Assembly: GCA_019828595.1 (NCBI GenBank)
Contig: JAHQRK010000003.1
Location: forward strand, 558,001-622,000
Direction: 5' to 3'
Source: Aphanomyces cochlioides
Lineage: Eukaryota; Oomycota; Saprolegniomycetes; Saprolegniales; Verrucalvaceae
DNA: 64,000 nt
Of the stretch, positions 23,682 to 33,528 are shown piece by piece; positions within the stretch are counted from its first letter, which is position 1, and every line of letters begins with the position of its first letter. Made by a program: the position numbers and the translations under genes. The notes beneath the pieces were generated by a model. It was given only the letters and a program-made list of their open reading frames with translations, was not told the DNA's origin and searched no databases.

Positions 23682-24566
23682 ATGAGCAATCCATTCAATG
23701 ATCCGTCCGTCAAAATGGCGGCAACATCTCCCGAAGGAGCTGCCAAGGTATGTCTATCTTCATGGAACGTGCGATTTCTTACGCCTGTCCGTCAGACGCT
23801 TCCAATGCCGAACAAGCAGGAGTCATTCTCTGCCACTTCTGCACATCAGAAAGCCCATGGAGTATCAACCCCGACGGCACTCCCCAACCCAAACAATCAA
23901 GTCCCACCCGGCACACCGAGATCCCCAGGCCAAAATCTCATGGAAGAAGTTGGCTCTTCGTACGACGCATCTCCAAGAGGATTGAGTGTTGACTTTCGTC
24001 GTGTAGGATCAAAAAGACGGACGGTGCCAAGATTCTCCGAGTGATGCAAACCGTGAATATCATTTTGGCCGCCTTGACCGTCACTGCTGGCGTTGGATCA
24101 TGGGTGGCTGGACATGTGAAAGATCCACAGACATTCATTGCCAGCACGTATATCATGTACGCAAACTCTGCAGTATCAGTGTCCTTATGATTGTTGCATT
24201 TTGTAGAACATTTGGCTTATTGCTTCTCGGATTTGAACTCCGAACGGAAAAACTCGATGCGCTCATGCGCGCCAACTTTGGATTCATGTACGGGTACAAG
24301 ACCCGCACGATGTTCCTCGTCTTGTACGTTCAAACCTGTCAGGCTGTTGTCTGATGTGACTCTTTCGTAGCATCGCTATCTGGCCCTTGTCAATGGGAAC
24401 ATATTGGGTCACGATTGTCGACGCTGTCTTGCTTTTTCTGAATGCCTTCTTTAACTACTACGTGGTGTCGAACCACCCTGCCTTTTCAGGCGATGCGCCA
24501 CCGCCATATGATGCGACCCGTGTCGCCCTCGGCGCGACCGCCACCAAGGCAGAAAATCAAGTCTAA
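23682..24566 (+). CDS. COPI-associated membrane protein
   Basis: Five exons (23682-23747, 23796-23959, 24007-24156, 24207-24323, 24371-24566; introns 47-50 bp) encode 230 residues. A Pro/Ser-rich N-terminus is followed by a four-helix membrane domain: MQTVNIILAALTVTAGV, TFGLLLLGFELRTE, a loop MRANFGFMYGYKTRTMFLV and IAIWPLSMGTYWVTIVDAVL. The FELR ... NFGFMYGYKTR ... pattern is that of the COPI_assoc family, small tetraspan proteins linked to Golgi vesicle coats. The donor at 24157 was chosen because it gives the right phase and length; a weaker donor at 24178 also keeps frame. Confidence 0.75.
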
Positions 24567-24658
24567 GCTAACGAATGCATATTTCCTTGATCGATCATGC
24601 ACCGTTTCTATATATTGGACACTTCTTTTTCTACTCGACTCTATGGAGGGGCGGCAAA

Positions 24659-26018
24659 TTAGATCAAGAGATCGTCACCGTTCGTATGGAAGACTGCAGA
24701 GACGACCACGAAAAAGGCAACACTCCATGCCAAGGAGCGGCGTTGGGGAGTGAACGTCGAGTTGAACGTACTCACAGTGCGCTCGTAGAAAGTCTAGAAG
24801 AAACATCAGATGGAGTAGGCTATTGCACCGACGTACTTGAGGTTTAGGGGGTGCTCGGGCAAGAGCAGCTTTTGACTTCATGCCAGCAAGCAATCCACCG
24901 CCAGCAGAGGAGGTCACTGGCTTTTGGCTCGCCTTCAATCGCTCGTAGCGAATGCGAGCCGAGCTCAATTCTTGGTCGCACAAACGGATTTCAACATCCA
25001 TGTCAGCCTTGGCTTTCGAGAGCACGACAGCTTGTTGGGCTAGCGATTCGATTTCAGACAAGACGAACGACGCTTTGATGTGAACGCGGGCGTTGTATAC
25101 AGGAGCATCCTCCTTGAGAGCTTCATCTGTGGTTTCTTTAGGTTCTTCTGTCACTTTTTCCTCCTTGGCAGCTTCATCAGCTTGGACTTCAGTGACTTCA
25201 GCATCCTTGGATGGCTCAGCAGAATCTTCCTTTGGTGCTTCTTCGGAAACTTCTTCCTTAGCAGCTTCGACAGGGGTTTCTTCCTTAGGAGCTTCTTCCG
25301 TCTTGGTTTCTTCTTCAACTTGAGCAACTTGGACAGCATCATGGAAGGTATCAGCGTCCTTGTCTTCGGTAGTCTTTCCTTCCTCTGTGGTTTCTGTGGC
25401 AGGAGTGGAAGCAGGAGGAATGCCAAAGATAGTTTCGGTGGTTGACTGGGTCGTCGAGCGAGGTTCTTCAGAGGAAGCAGCTTCAGAAACTGGAGCAGCA
25501 GCAGGGGCTTCAACTGGGGCGACGGCTTCAGCTTCACCATTGGCAAGGTTATACCACGAGTCCAAGCTGTCACGGAAGAGAGATGCAATTGGGAATGTGA
25601 ATTCCTTGATTGGCTCTGCGTCTTCCTTGTCTTCACCGATTGTGACATGGACAACAGCTTCGCGTTGTTGAATTGCGTCAAACACAAAGGTAGCTGGGAA
25701 CGCTTCTGTGTTGGTCCATGCCACTTGGTTCTTCTTTTCAGTCGTCTCGTCAATTTCTTCAAAGTCTGGGAAAGATTCTGGCTCGACAAACACCTTGATC
25801 ACGCTGCCCTCTGGCACATCGCCTTCAGTGGCTTCCACCCAGACAGTCAGCGTGCCGACCGTCTTGGCTTGGTCACCACGCGCCGCATAGGCATCTTGAA
25901 TTTGGTGCAAGATGTCGGTCATCTTGGCTTCAATTTCCTTGCACAAATTTACCTTTTCATTCATGCGCTGGCGCGCAAGCAAGTACTCTTGCGACGCGTC
26001 CTGGAAGCTCTTGCTCAT
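24659..26018 (-). CDS. tail-anchored acidic protein with C2-like domain
   Basis: Two exons (26018-24837, 24793-24659; 43-bp intron) encode 438 residues. The N-terminus is a coiled coil (DASQEYLLARQRMNEKV). It is followed by a beta-rich segment resembling a C2 domain (VGTLTVWVEATEGDVPEGSVIKVFVEP ... ATFVFDAIQQREAVVHVTIG). A long Glu/Lys/Ala/Pro region contains imperfect EEAPKEE-type repeats, then comes a second coiled coil (SEIESLAQQAVVLSKAKADM). The short last exon gives TFYERTV ... RRSLAWSVAFFVVVSAVF, one hydrophobic helix at the extreme C-terminus, which marks a tail-anchored protein. Without this splice the frame would run into a meaningless cysteine-rich tail. Family unknown. It is divergent from the UCH gene. 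Confidence 0.7.
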
Positions 26019-26084
26019 CGTGCTTGTCTGCAAAGATGAATGGCGTGGCTACGAGACAACTATCCCCGGGGTACCCCTCAAAAT

Positions 26085-26200
26085 AATTTAACGCACGTTT
26101 TATCAAATACTTTACCACGTTTTACCCAATAAACTCGAAATAACACAGAAAGTACAGGACTTTACGTAAACTTTACATACGTTTTACTATACCCGGGGGT
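26085..26200. promoter_or_regulatory. cluster of GTTTTAC / CTTTAC motifs in divergent promoter
   Basis: Between the tail-anchored protein gene (minus) and the first UCH gene (plus), the sequence repeats ACGTTTTAT, ACTTTACC, ACGTTTTACC, CTTTACGT, CTTTACAT and ACGTTTTAC. A CCCCGGGGTACCCC palindromic stretch and ACCCGGGGGT flank it. The motif resembles the inverted repeat at 21319-21358. Confidence 0.3.
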
Positions 26201-26276
26201 CAAATTCAAAGACCTGCAACCGGATTGGCCGAGTCAACATTGCCTTCTTCCTTGCAGATCATTTGCGCCGCCCACG

Positions 26277-26963
26277 ATGCCGAGCGAAGTCGATTTCCGC
26301 TGGCCCCCGCTTGAGAGTAATCCTGAAGTTTTTACGGAATATCTCCGCGAACTGGGCCTCCCCTCAGAGTGGTTTGTCGGTGAAGTGTTTGGCCTTGACG
26401 AGGATTGCCTTGGGTTTGTGTCGCGGCCCGTCTTGGCTGTCATCGTCACGTTTGAAGCATTGAACAGAGAAGCTGCCGCGGGAACGACGACTACTCCTGG
26501 CGTCGTGAATTTCTACATGAAGCAGTCCCCTACCTTGGATTATGCCTGTGGGGTCATTGCGTGCATTCACTCCGTCTTGAACAACTTGGAGTACATTCAC
26601 CTCACCCCTGACTCGATTCTTGCTCGATATCATCAAGCAACCAAAACAAGCTCGCCACATGATCGCGCAACGACTCTAGAAAACATGGACGACTTTCAAG
26701 CAGTTCACAATTCGTACGCAGCACAAGGTCAAAGCTCTGTCCCGACTGAAGGAGATGATGTCAAGCATCACTTCATTGCATTCGTTCAGAATGCCCAAGG
26801 TCAATTGATCGAACTGGACGGCCTAAAGCAAGGTCCTCTCATCGTCAATCCCGCAAGTACCGACATTTTAAATGACACGGCGTCAATCCTCAACGAGCGT
26901 TTGGAAGCTGGTATTTACAGCGAAAGTCTTGCTGTGCTCACTCTCAGCAAAGTCTCCGACTGA
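26277..26963 (+). CDS. ubiquitin C-terminal hydrolase, UCH-L1/L3 type (copy 1)
   Basis: A single exon of 228 residues, the normal length for UCH-L3-type peptidase C12 enzymes, which cleave small adducts from the ubiquitin C-terminus. The start has the family signature FRWPPLESNPEVF and ELGLPSEW. The catalytic cysteine lies in DYACGVIACIHSVLNN, the histidine in HHFIAFV and the aspartate in LIELDGLKQGP. The oxyanion glutamine precedes the cysteine motif in the usual region (MKQSP). The crossover loop is of normal short length. A near-copy follows about 450 bp downstream, so this is a tandem duplication in which this copy is intact. Confidence 0.95.
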   Translation: MPSEVDFRWPPLESNPEVFTEYLRELGLPSEWFVGEVFGLDEDCLGFVSRPVLAVIVTFEALNREAAAGTTTTPGVVNFYMKQSPTLDYACGVIACIHSVLNNLEYIHLTPDSILARYHQATKTSSPHDRATTLENMDDFQAVHNSYAAQGQSSVPTEGDDVKHHFIAFVQNAQGQLIELDGLKQGPLIVNPASTDILNDTASILNERLEAGIYSESLAVLTLSKVSD

Positions 26964-27414
26964 TCATGCTCGCTCGTCCCTCATGTGTTATCTTAATTCC
27001 TATAACTGACTTTCGTTGTCATTTAAGCTCTGGCCCCTCTTGCCTTTCACCTATTAAAGGCGGCAAAAGCAGACGTCCATGCGATCCACGTGATGCCTGA
27101 GTTGAATTCAAAGGGGTCTTGAATACCACGTACTACATTAGAGCGCCCAGGCAGGGCGCTTTCGGACGCGACTTCGGTTCTAAAGAAAGACAATGGCAGC
27201 CATCACCAAACGCGTACAAGGCGCAGCATGAGCGATCTAGTTCAGCATGGAAGGTGCTGTTTGCTTTGTCATGGCTTGAACACCGTCCAATTCATCGAGT
27301 GATGGCTTTTCGCTCAGCTGGACGCATGTCATTTCTTGGGAAGTTCGCTCCTCGACACTGGATTGGCTGAGGTCGGACGGGCAAATCGTCATTTTGAGAA
27401 TCGAACACTTGCGA

Positions 27415-28085
27415 ATGGCGAGCGAAGACGAATTCCGATGGCCGCCGCTGGAAAGCAATCCTGAAGTCTTTACAAACTATCTCCATCAACTTGGTCTTCC
27501 TACTGATTGGGTTGTCGGTGACTCGACGAAGATTCCCTCGGCTTTGTGCCTCAACCAGTCTTGGCTGTCATCCTCACGTACCAAGAATTGGCAGACTCGA
27601 ATGCACCGACAAAGGCTGCTCCGCGTGGCGAAGTGGACTTCTACATGAAGCAGACTCCAGTTCTGGATTATGCCTGTGGCTTGGTCGCATGTCTTCACTC
27701 TGTCTTGAACAACTTAGACAGCATCCACCTCGTGAAGGAATCGATTCTCGACCGATACTACCAAGCAGTCAAGACGCACTCGCCGCTGGAACGCGCGACG
27801 ACACTTGAAAGGATGGAAGATTTCCATCAAGTCCACAATTCGTTCGCCGCTCAAGGGCAGAGCTCAGTGCCTTCTCAAGCTGGCGAGGTGACGCACCACT
27901 TCATTGCCTTTGTGCGAAACACTCACGGGCAATTGATCGAAGTAGACGGGCAAGGGCCATTCATTGTCCATCCTGCGTGCTCTGACATCTTGAAGGACAC
28001 GGCGGCACTCCTGCGCGCTCGTCTGGAAGCTGGCGTATACAGCCAAAGTCTTGCCGTGCTTACGCTTCACCAAGACTCCAACTAA
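27415..28085 (+). pseudogene. ubiquitin C-terminal hydrolase copy 2, frameshifted
   Basis: The first 33 codons (MASEDEFRWPPLESNPEVF ... WVVGD) match copy 1, then the frame is lost. Relative to copy 1 (GTCGGTGA then AGTGTTTGGC then CTTGACGA), this copy lacks exactly those ten bases near 27517-27520. The remaining sequence continues in another frame as DEDSLGFV to the end at 28085, with catalytic Cys (DYACGLVACLHS), His (HHFIAFV) and Asp (LIEVDG) all kept. The intact downstream frame and conserved active site suggest recent damage, an assembly error, or translation from an internal start. No GT-AG intron of usable size repairs the frame. Intergenic DNA from 26964 to 27414 has no gene. Confidence 0.7.
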
Positions 28086-28236
28086 TATCATCAGCTGCTA
28101 CTGGCGACTAGCTATGGTAAACATCCGCTAATTATCCAGTAGCTAGCTCAGTAGGAATGAAAGAAGAGTCCTTCATTTAGCCATGCAGCGGCACGTCCAT
28201 GCGCGCCATGGACATTCCAAGTTTGTGACGTTGAGT

Positions 28237-28256
28237 TATCCGGATGTCATCCGGAT
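28237..28256. promoter_or_regulatory. paired ATCCGGAT-type motifs
   Basis: TATCCGGAT (28237-28245) and CATCCGGAT (28247-28255) are nearly back to back, 36 bp upstream of the SURF2 ATG. Confidence 0.4.
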
Positions 28257-28291
28257 ATGGATCGATTGGCATTCATATCAAGTTGAACACC

Positions 28292-29117
28292 ATGGAGGTC
28301 GAAGCGGCAGTCCAAGCGTTGATTGACTCAAGCAATGGAGCGTTGGAAGCGATCTCAGTGGAAAATGGTCAAGGAGAAAAGGTGACGCGCATTAAATGCT
28401 CTGCAACGGGCCATGAAATGCCACCCAAGGTGGATGTTATCACCGCCCACATCAACTCGAAGAGGTATAAGAAAGCCACGGAATGGTACAGCCACGACTT
28501 CTCCCAGTACGAACCATATATCGTGGCCCATCGCCGCAAGCCAAAATGCCTGTATTGCAACGTCACCGGCACGGTCCTCAACCGAATCCCAGCAGAAGTG
28601 GAGAAACACATGAATGGTCGCAAGTTCCAACGATTGAAAGAGCATGTCAAATTCTTTGACGAAGACGAAATCGACAAGGATGGAGTAAGTGGATAGCGCA
28701 ATGATGGAGACTGATGCATCATGTTGTAGGAAGAATTTGATGCCAACAAGTTTGAGTTCTTGAACCGCCAATTGATCGGCTCGGACGAGGAAAGCAATGA
28801 GGATGACGACGACGAGGATGACGACGAGGATGAAACGAGCGGTAAAAAATCCAAGAAGCGAAAGAACAAGCAGGACCTTGAAGAAGTGTTTTACAAAGAC
28901 CACAGTGACGAAGAAGGTGAAAATGACGAGGAAGGTGACGAGCAAGGTGACGATGATGAGAAAGAAAGCGACGACGAAAGTGCCAAAGCTCCAAAATTCG
29001 TCAAGAAAACAACAAAACCAACGGTACGCCATCTCCAGCCCTTAATCTCACTCATGGTTCTGTGGTTAGAAGGGAAACAAACGACCTGGCGGCAACCAAA
29101 AGAGGCAGAAGAAGTAA
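28292..29117 (+). CDS. SURF2: Surfeit locus protein 2 homologue
   Basis: Three exons (28292-28684, 28730-29023, 29070-29117; introns of 45 and 46 bp) give 244 residues. The N-terminal half carries the SURF2 pattern: KCSATGHEMP, a YxKATEWYSHDFSQYEPYIV segment, CLYCNVTGTVLNRIPAEVEKHMNGRKFQ. The C-terminal half alternates long acidic tracts (EDDDDEDDDEDE) with lysine-rich patches and ends GNKRPGGNQKRQKK, a likely nuclear or nucleolar signal. SURF2 is a nucleolar protein linked to ribosome biogenesis. The start at 28292 is the first ATG in frame and follows the paired ATCCGGAT motif closely. Confidence 0.88.
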
Positions 29118-29347
29118 ACTATCAATCATAGACATCACGTCGACATTCCACCTAAAAAAGGCCCGTCCTTCATGCATCTACTCTTCTCTCACACTCATCT
29201 CGCTGCTGTTCTATGCACGGTGGAGGACAACAGCACTCGTGATTGTCAACATCTCCTCAATCCATCCAAAGTATTTTTGCATCAACTACAGCTTCATCTG
29301 TTTAATCGAGTCCAAGCTGTCCTTTGTGTCCTTGCGAAGCACTACTG

Positions 29348-29698
29348 ATGGAAGGTAGCTCATCGTTGGAGCCTGGAGAACCACCAGTGCATTTGACCAT
29401 CCCAGTGGTGTCAGAGCCAGTGCAATCTACCTACTTCGAGGCACAAACTGACACATCGGTCAATGGAGAAGACTCTCGAACGTTGAAACGCTCTCTGTCA
29501 GATGAGGTGCAAGCATTTGTTCGACTGCAAACGTCAGTGGAAGGACTTGCTAAAAATACCGCATCGTTCGATTCTGGAGTTGCAAGGAGTTTCATTCGAT
29601 GGACATTTGCAAATTTGACATTTGGCGTCGACAATGCCAGGAAGTCCAACGAAGAAAGCAACGAGTCCAACAAAGAAGGTGACGAGCCCGACCGGTAA
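29348..29698 (+). other. 116-codon open frame overlapping HPPD start
   Basis: An ATG-initiated frame with a protein-like helical middle (SDEVQAFVRLQTSVEGL, SFIRWTFANLTFGVD) that overlaps the first 65 bp of the dioxygenase gene in another frame. It may be a short separate gene, a 5' exon of the dioxygenase with an intron I could not fix, or chance. Confidence 0.25.
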
Positions 29699-31028
29699 AG
29701 TCACAAGTCCAAAGCAGGCTGCTGATGCTGCTGCAGCGCCAACGAGTCCTTCCAAACGTGCGGCCCAAAGTCCTCGCAAGGGAAGTTCAAAGAAGATGAA
29801 ACTTGTCGGCTACGAAAACTTTCAACGTCATAATCCAAAGTCGGATCGATTCACGATGCACAAGTTCCACCACGTTGAATTCTACTGCCAAGACGCGACG
29901 AATGTTTCCAAGCGCTTTGGATGGGCGGCTGGGCTCAAGCTCGTGGCCAAATCTGACCAAAGCACTGGCAACCACGCCTACGCCAGCTACGTGCTTCAGT
30001 CGGGCGAGCTCACACTCGCCATCACTGCGCCATATTCTCGAAAGAATCAAAAGGAAGGTTATGTCCCACCGAATCCAGCTTTCAACGTCGACTTTGCCCA
30101 TGAATTCTGCGCAAAGCACGGCTTGGCTGTCCGCGCCATGGCCATCTCTGTCGACGACGCCGTCCAAGCGTACGAGCTATCCGTGAAACAAGGTGCAGTT
30201 GGTGTCAGCGCCCCACAGACTGTCAAGTGCGATAAAACACACACGACTGCCGTCATCTCGAGCGTGCAATTGTACGGCGATGTCGTGCTTCGCTTCGTGA
30301 GCGGTGACTACAAAGGCCGCTTCCTCCCTGGCTATGAAGACGTTGAAGGTCCTGAAGTGGGCATTGGCTTGCAACGACTCGACCATGCCGTCGGCAATGT
30401 TCCCAACTTGATGGAAGCTGTCGAGTATGTCTGTGGCTTTACTGGCTGGCACGAATTTGCCGAGTTCACGGCCGAAGACGTCGGCACAGTCGACAGTGGT
30501 TTGAACTCGATGGTCTTGGCCAACAACACCGAGCTCATCTTGTTGCCCATGAACGAGCCAACGTTTGGCACGAAGCGCAAGTCCCAAATCCAAACGTTCC
30601 TGGAGCAGAACGAAGGCCCAGGCTTGCAGCACATGGCTCTAAAGACGAATGACATCTTCCACACCATGTCTGAAATGCGCAAGCGCAGTCACTTGGGCGG
30701 ATTTGAGTTCATGCCGAAACCGTCGGACAGCTACTACAAGAATCTCCCCAAGAAGATTGGCGATGCCTTCACCGCGGAGCAGTACAAGCAAATCGAGCAG
30801 CTCGGCCTGTTGGTCGACAAAGACGACCAAGGCATCTTGCTCCAAATCTTCACCAAGCCGTTGGGGGATCGCCCGACTTGCTTTTTCGAAATCATTGAGC
30901 GCGTCGGATGCATGGAAGACATTGGCGGCCGATTGGAACAAGCCGCAGGCTGCGGTGGCTTTGGCAAGGGCAACTTTTCAGAGCTCTTCAAGTCCATCGA
31001 AGAGTACGAACGCACGCTGGACGTCTAA
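29634..31028 (+). CDS. HPD: 4-hydroxyphenylpyruvate dioxygenase
   Basis: A single exon of 464 residues. HPPD converts 4-hydroxyphenylpyruvate to homogentisate in tyrosine breakdown. The two vicinal-oxygen-chelate domains start at FHHVEFYCQDATNVSKRF and at LDHAVGNV. The iron ligands are the histidine of RLDHAVGN, the histidine of GLQHMALKTNDI and the glutamate of FFEIIERVG; DDQGILLQIFTKP and GGFGKGNF are also typical. The core is of normal length, but about 55 residues of N-terminal extension with TSPTKK/TSPTGK/TSPK repeats precede it. The ATG at 29634 is the first in frame; a later start at MKLVGYENF would give the standard enzyme. The extension is basic and Ser/Thr/Pro-rich, unlike a clean targeting peptide. 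Confidence 0.93.
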   Translation: MPGSPTKKATSPTKKVTSPTGKVTSPKQAADAAAAPTSPSKRAAQSPRKGSSKKMKLVGYENFQRHNPKSDRFTMHKFHHVEFYCQDATNVSKRFGWAAGLKLVAKSDQSTGNHAYASYVLQSGELTLAITAPYSRKNQKEGYVPPNPAFNVDFAHEFCAKHGLAVRAMAISVDDAVQAYELSVKQGAVGVSAPQTVKCDKTHTTAVISSVQLYGDVVLRFVSGDYKGRFLPGYEDVEGPEVGIGLQRLDHAVGNVPNLMEAVEYVCGFTGWHEFAEFTAEDVGTVDSGLNSMVLANNTELILLPMNEPTFGTKRKSQIQTFLEQNEGPGLQHMALKTNDIFHTMSEMRKRSHLGGFEFMPKPSDSYYKNLPKKIGDAFTAEQYKQIEQLGLLVDKDDQGILLQIFTKPLGDRPTCFFEIIERVGCMEDIGGRLEQAAGCGGFGKGNFSELFKSIEEYERTLDV

Positions 31029-31407
31029 GAGATAACTTCCTTTTATGATTCATTTCTATCCAGAGTCAACAATTACAACCTCAGGCACACCGACTTCGCT
31101 CTCTCAATGGACGCTGCCATGGGTAGTCACCGTGACTTTGGCCATATTTGTTAGCCCTTGTCAACTCAAGTGCTGCATATAGCCAAAGGTTTCCTCCTCA
31201 TGCATTCAATTCTGCAATGAAGGCGGCTAGTCAACGCTTGTGGTCTCGAGGATTCCTGCACCAACGGCGTTCACTCAAGCTCTGACACAACCAAATACGA
31301 CGACGACAACATAAGATGAACATATTTAGCAGGCTAACGATTGCGCAATGAGAAGAAGCAAGTGGAGATTGTAATGACGTGGAAGGATGGTGGATTGTGT
31401 GTTGTCA
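31029..31407. other. intergenic region, nothing recognised
   Basis: About 380 bp between the convergent HPPD and GRDP copy 1 genes. No gene, repeat or motif seen. Confidence 0.4.
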
Positions 31408-33451
31408 TCAGTGAATGACTTGAAGCAAACTGTCGACTGCTTCACGCACAGCTCCGCAGCCGCCACAGCCACCACAACCCCCACCGCATCCACCACCACC
31501 GTCTCCACAGCCACTACTTCCACAACCGCCACTTCCGCAACCAGAACTTCCACAGCCAGCATGAGCATAACCAGCGCAAACACAGCCACCGCTTTCTGCT
31601 TTGCCACTTGCAGTCGCATCATAATACACGTAGCCCAATCGACCCTGGCCCATGACGTAGCTTTGACGAGAATACTGCAATCGAACTCGTCCGTCCATGA
31701 CTGGTGTCCCGATCACAGATAAGTAGACAGCCAAGTTGTCTGGAAGTGGTTTCTTGGTAGCATCCACAGCCAATTTGTCAGGGATGACTGCCTTTGCATA
31801 CGTCAGCGCTTCAAGAGCAGACGGTTCGTCCACACCAAAGAATCGGCAGTCGCGAGATGGCACGTCGTACGCAGTGATTCCCTCGATTGACTGTGTTGGC
31901 AATTGCGACGAGTAGAAGTCGTCGTAAGTTTTCGCCCAGTGGTGCCAAGTATGCGCATATCCAAAATCCAAGGTATATTTCCCGATGGTGTCGTCATGGT
32001 CAATGACTTGACGGTAGTTTGCGACGCAAAACATGACATACTGCTTGCAATCGGCCTGGTGGGTATGCCACACCAAGTCAATGTCGGACGTGGGCACGCA
32101 TGACCAAGAGTAAGTTTTTGCCTTGCGTAGATGCAAAAACTTGTCATATCGAATGATCTATGCTTTGATCACGGTCGGGTTGTTCCAGTACTCCATGTGC
32201 GCACAGATCTTGTTGACAAAGTCGAGCTGACGGATCATCGCAAGCACCAAGTCGAGCTCAAAGGATCCAAAGTTGTGAGGATTGAAATGCTTCTGTACTT
32301 TGTCGCGAACTTTTGATTGCAGTTCATTGACGCCGTCAAGCCTTGCATTTGGCGCTTGCTCTCGCATCCGTGCATGGAGTTCATCCATGAATGTCTTGAT
32401 ATTACCGTCTGGTGGTATTTCTGGAGTAATGACTGTCATGGTGGTTCTTTCCACGTTCCTCGGATAGGAAGTCACGACAAATTGTGGCGCATCAGCAATG
32501 AAAGCCGCGATGCGATGTGTCGTGGGGGTGATCATTTTTCCACATCGACCGCACTGGAGAGACTCTCCCTTGATGTGAAACTTGTACATCATCTCGATGG
32601 CAAACGTGTTTCCACACTCAGGGAATGGACACTTTGACAAGATCTGCTTGAGCGAGCGATACTCGATGAGTCGTGTCGCGGCGACACCAGGTCCTGTATT
32701 TGACAGGATGGAGACGATGGACAGTGTGCGCAAAGTTGTCGACAGTAACATCGACCCAGTATTCCGCTTCCAGGTCGAGCAAGTGGTTGTATACTTCCAA
32801 CATGGTCGTGCACTTGCCTTGGAATTCGTACATGGCAAACATCTCGGCTAAATGTGCTTGGACTTGAGAGACTGTGACTGCCGACAATGTCATGTTTGGA
32901 GTAGGCTCCGCAGCTTCAGCCTCGATGATTTCGGTCGTCACATGAAGCAGATTCGTCATGACATCGTACTTTGGACGAGTCCAATGAGGCGTCGCCGCTG
33001 CGAGTTTCAGGACTTGAAGAAAGCGGTTGAGACGAGAAGCGGACGGGATTGAGAGCACCAAGTGCTGCCTAGATTTTGACTTCAAGCGGTACAAATGGCC
33101 CGACATGAGTTCAATCGAGACGTTGCAAGCTGAAAATGTGTGAGTTCTCTTTCCATCGTGGCGAATTTCGAGCGTTTGGCCAGTCACGATAAACTGATGC
33201 CTTCCATAGACGACATTCTTTCCGAGAAAACCCGTTCTTCTCCTCACATGAAAGTCGACAGCGTATCGTGCGCTCTGGAGTGCTTCAGACGACTGCATTC
33301 TGCTTGCATTCGGCGCATCCGCAGTGGGTTTACCCATGCCAATCCCAAAGTGCAAAGCATGTGGCACAAAGACGTGTCGCCCGACCACTTGTTCGATTGG
33401 TCGACTATGACGAGAAGACGACCAAAATTGGGCATTCTGCAGGCCATGCAT
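31408..33451 (-). pseudogene. glycine-rich domain (GRDP/DUF1399-like) protein, copy 1, disrupted
   Basis: A homologue of the intact gene next to it (33529-35526) along its whole length. From the ATG at 33451 it reads through a PH-like region (FHVRRRTGFLGKN) to HRLHPVKY. There the homology jumps to another frame (RSLKQILSKCPFPEC) near 32690, a one-base shift. A 43-bp GT-AG interval could mask the shift as an intron, but the intact copy has none there. An in-frame TAG at 32158-32160 then stands where the intact copy has serine in VIQASIIRYHKF; both sides of it are in the same frame. The 3' part keeps TSDIDLVWHTHQAD and a Gly/Cys-rich tail. Two independent lesions argue for a decaying gene. Confidence 0.7.
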
Positions 33452-33528
33452 CGTCTTGATTTGATGGCCTCATGATTTCTGCTTGAAGAGATGAATCATA
33501 AGATAGATGACATCCGATGTTACCAAAG

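Noticed and set aside
26060..26205. A MITE bounded by CCCCGGGGTACCCC and ACCCGGGGGT
   Set aside because: The end similarity is short and imperfect, and the inside looks more like a cluster of GTTTTAC motifs in a promoter.
28086..28200. Possible tRNA downstream of the second UCH copy
   Set aside because: The stretch has no cloverleaf-compatible arms or TTC-type loop.
31408..31720. CRISPR-like regular repeats in the GRDP tails
   Set aside because: The periodicity comes from GGN-TGY codon runs encoding Gly and Cys, not from spaced identical repeats.
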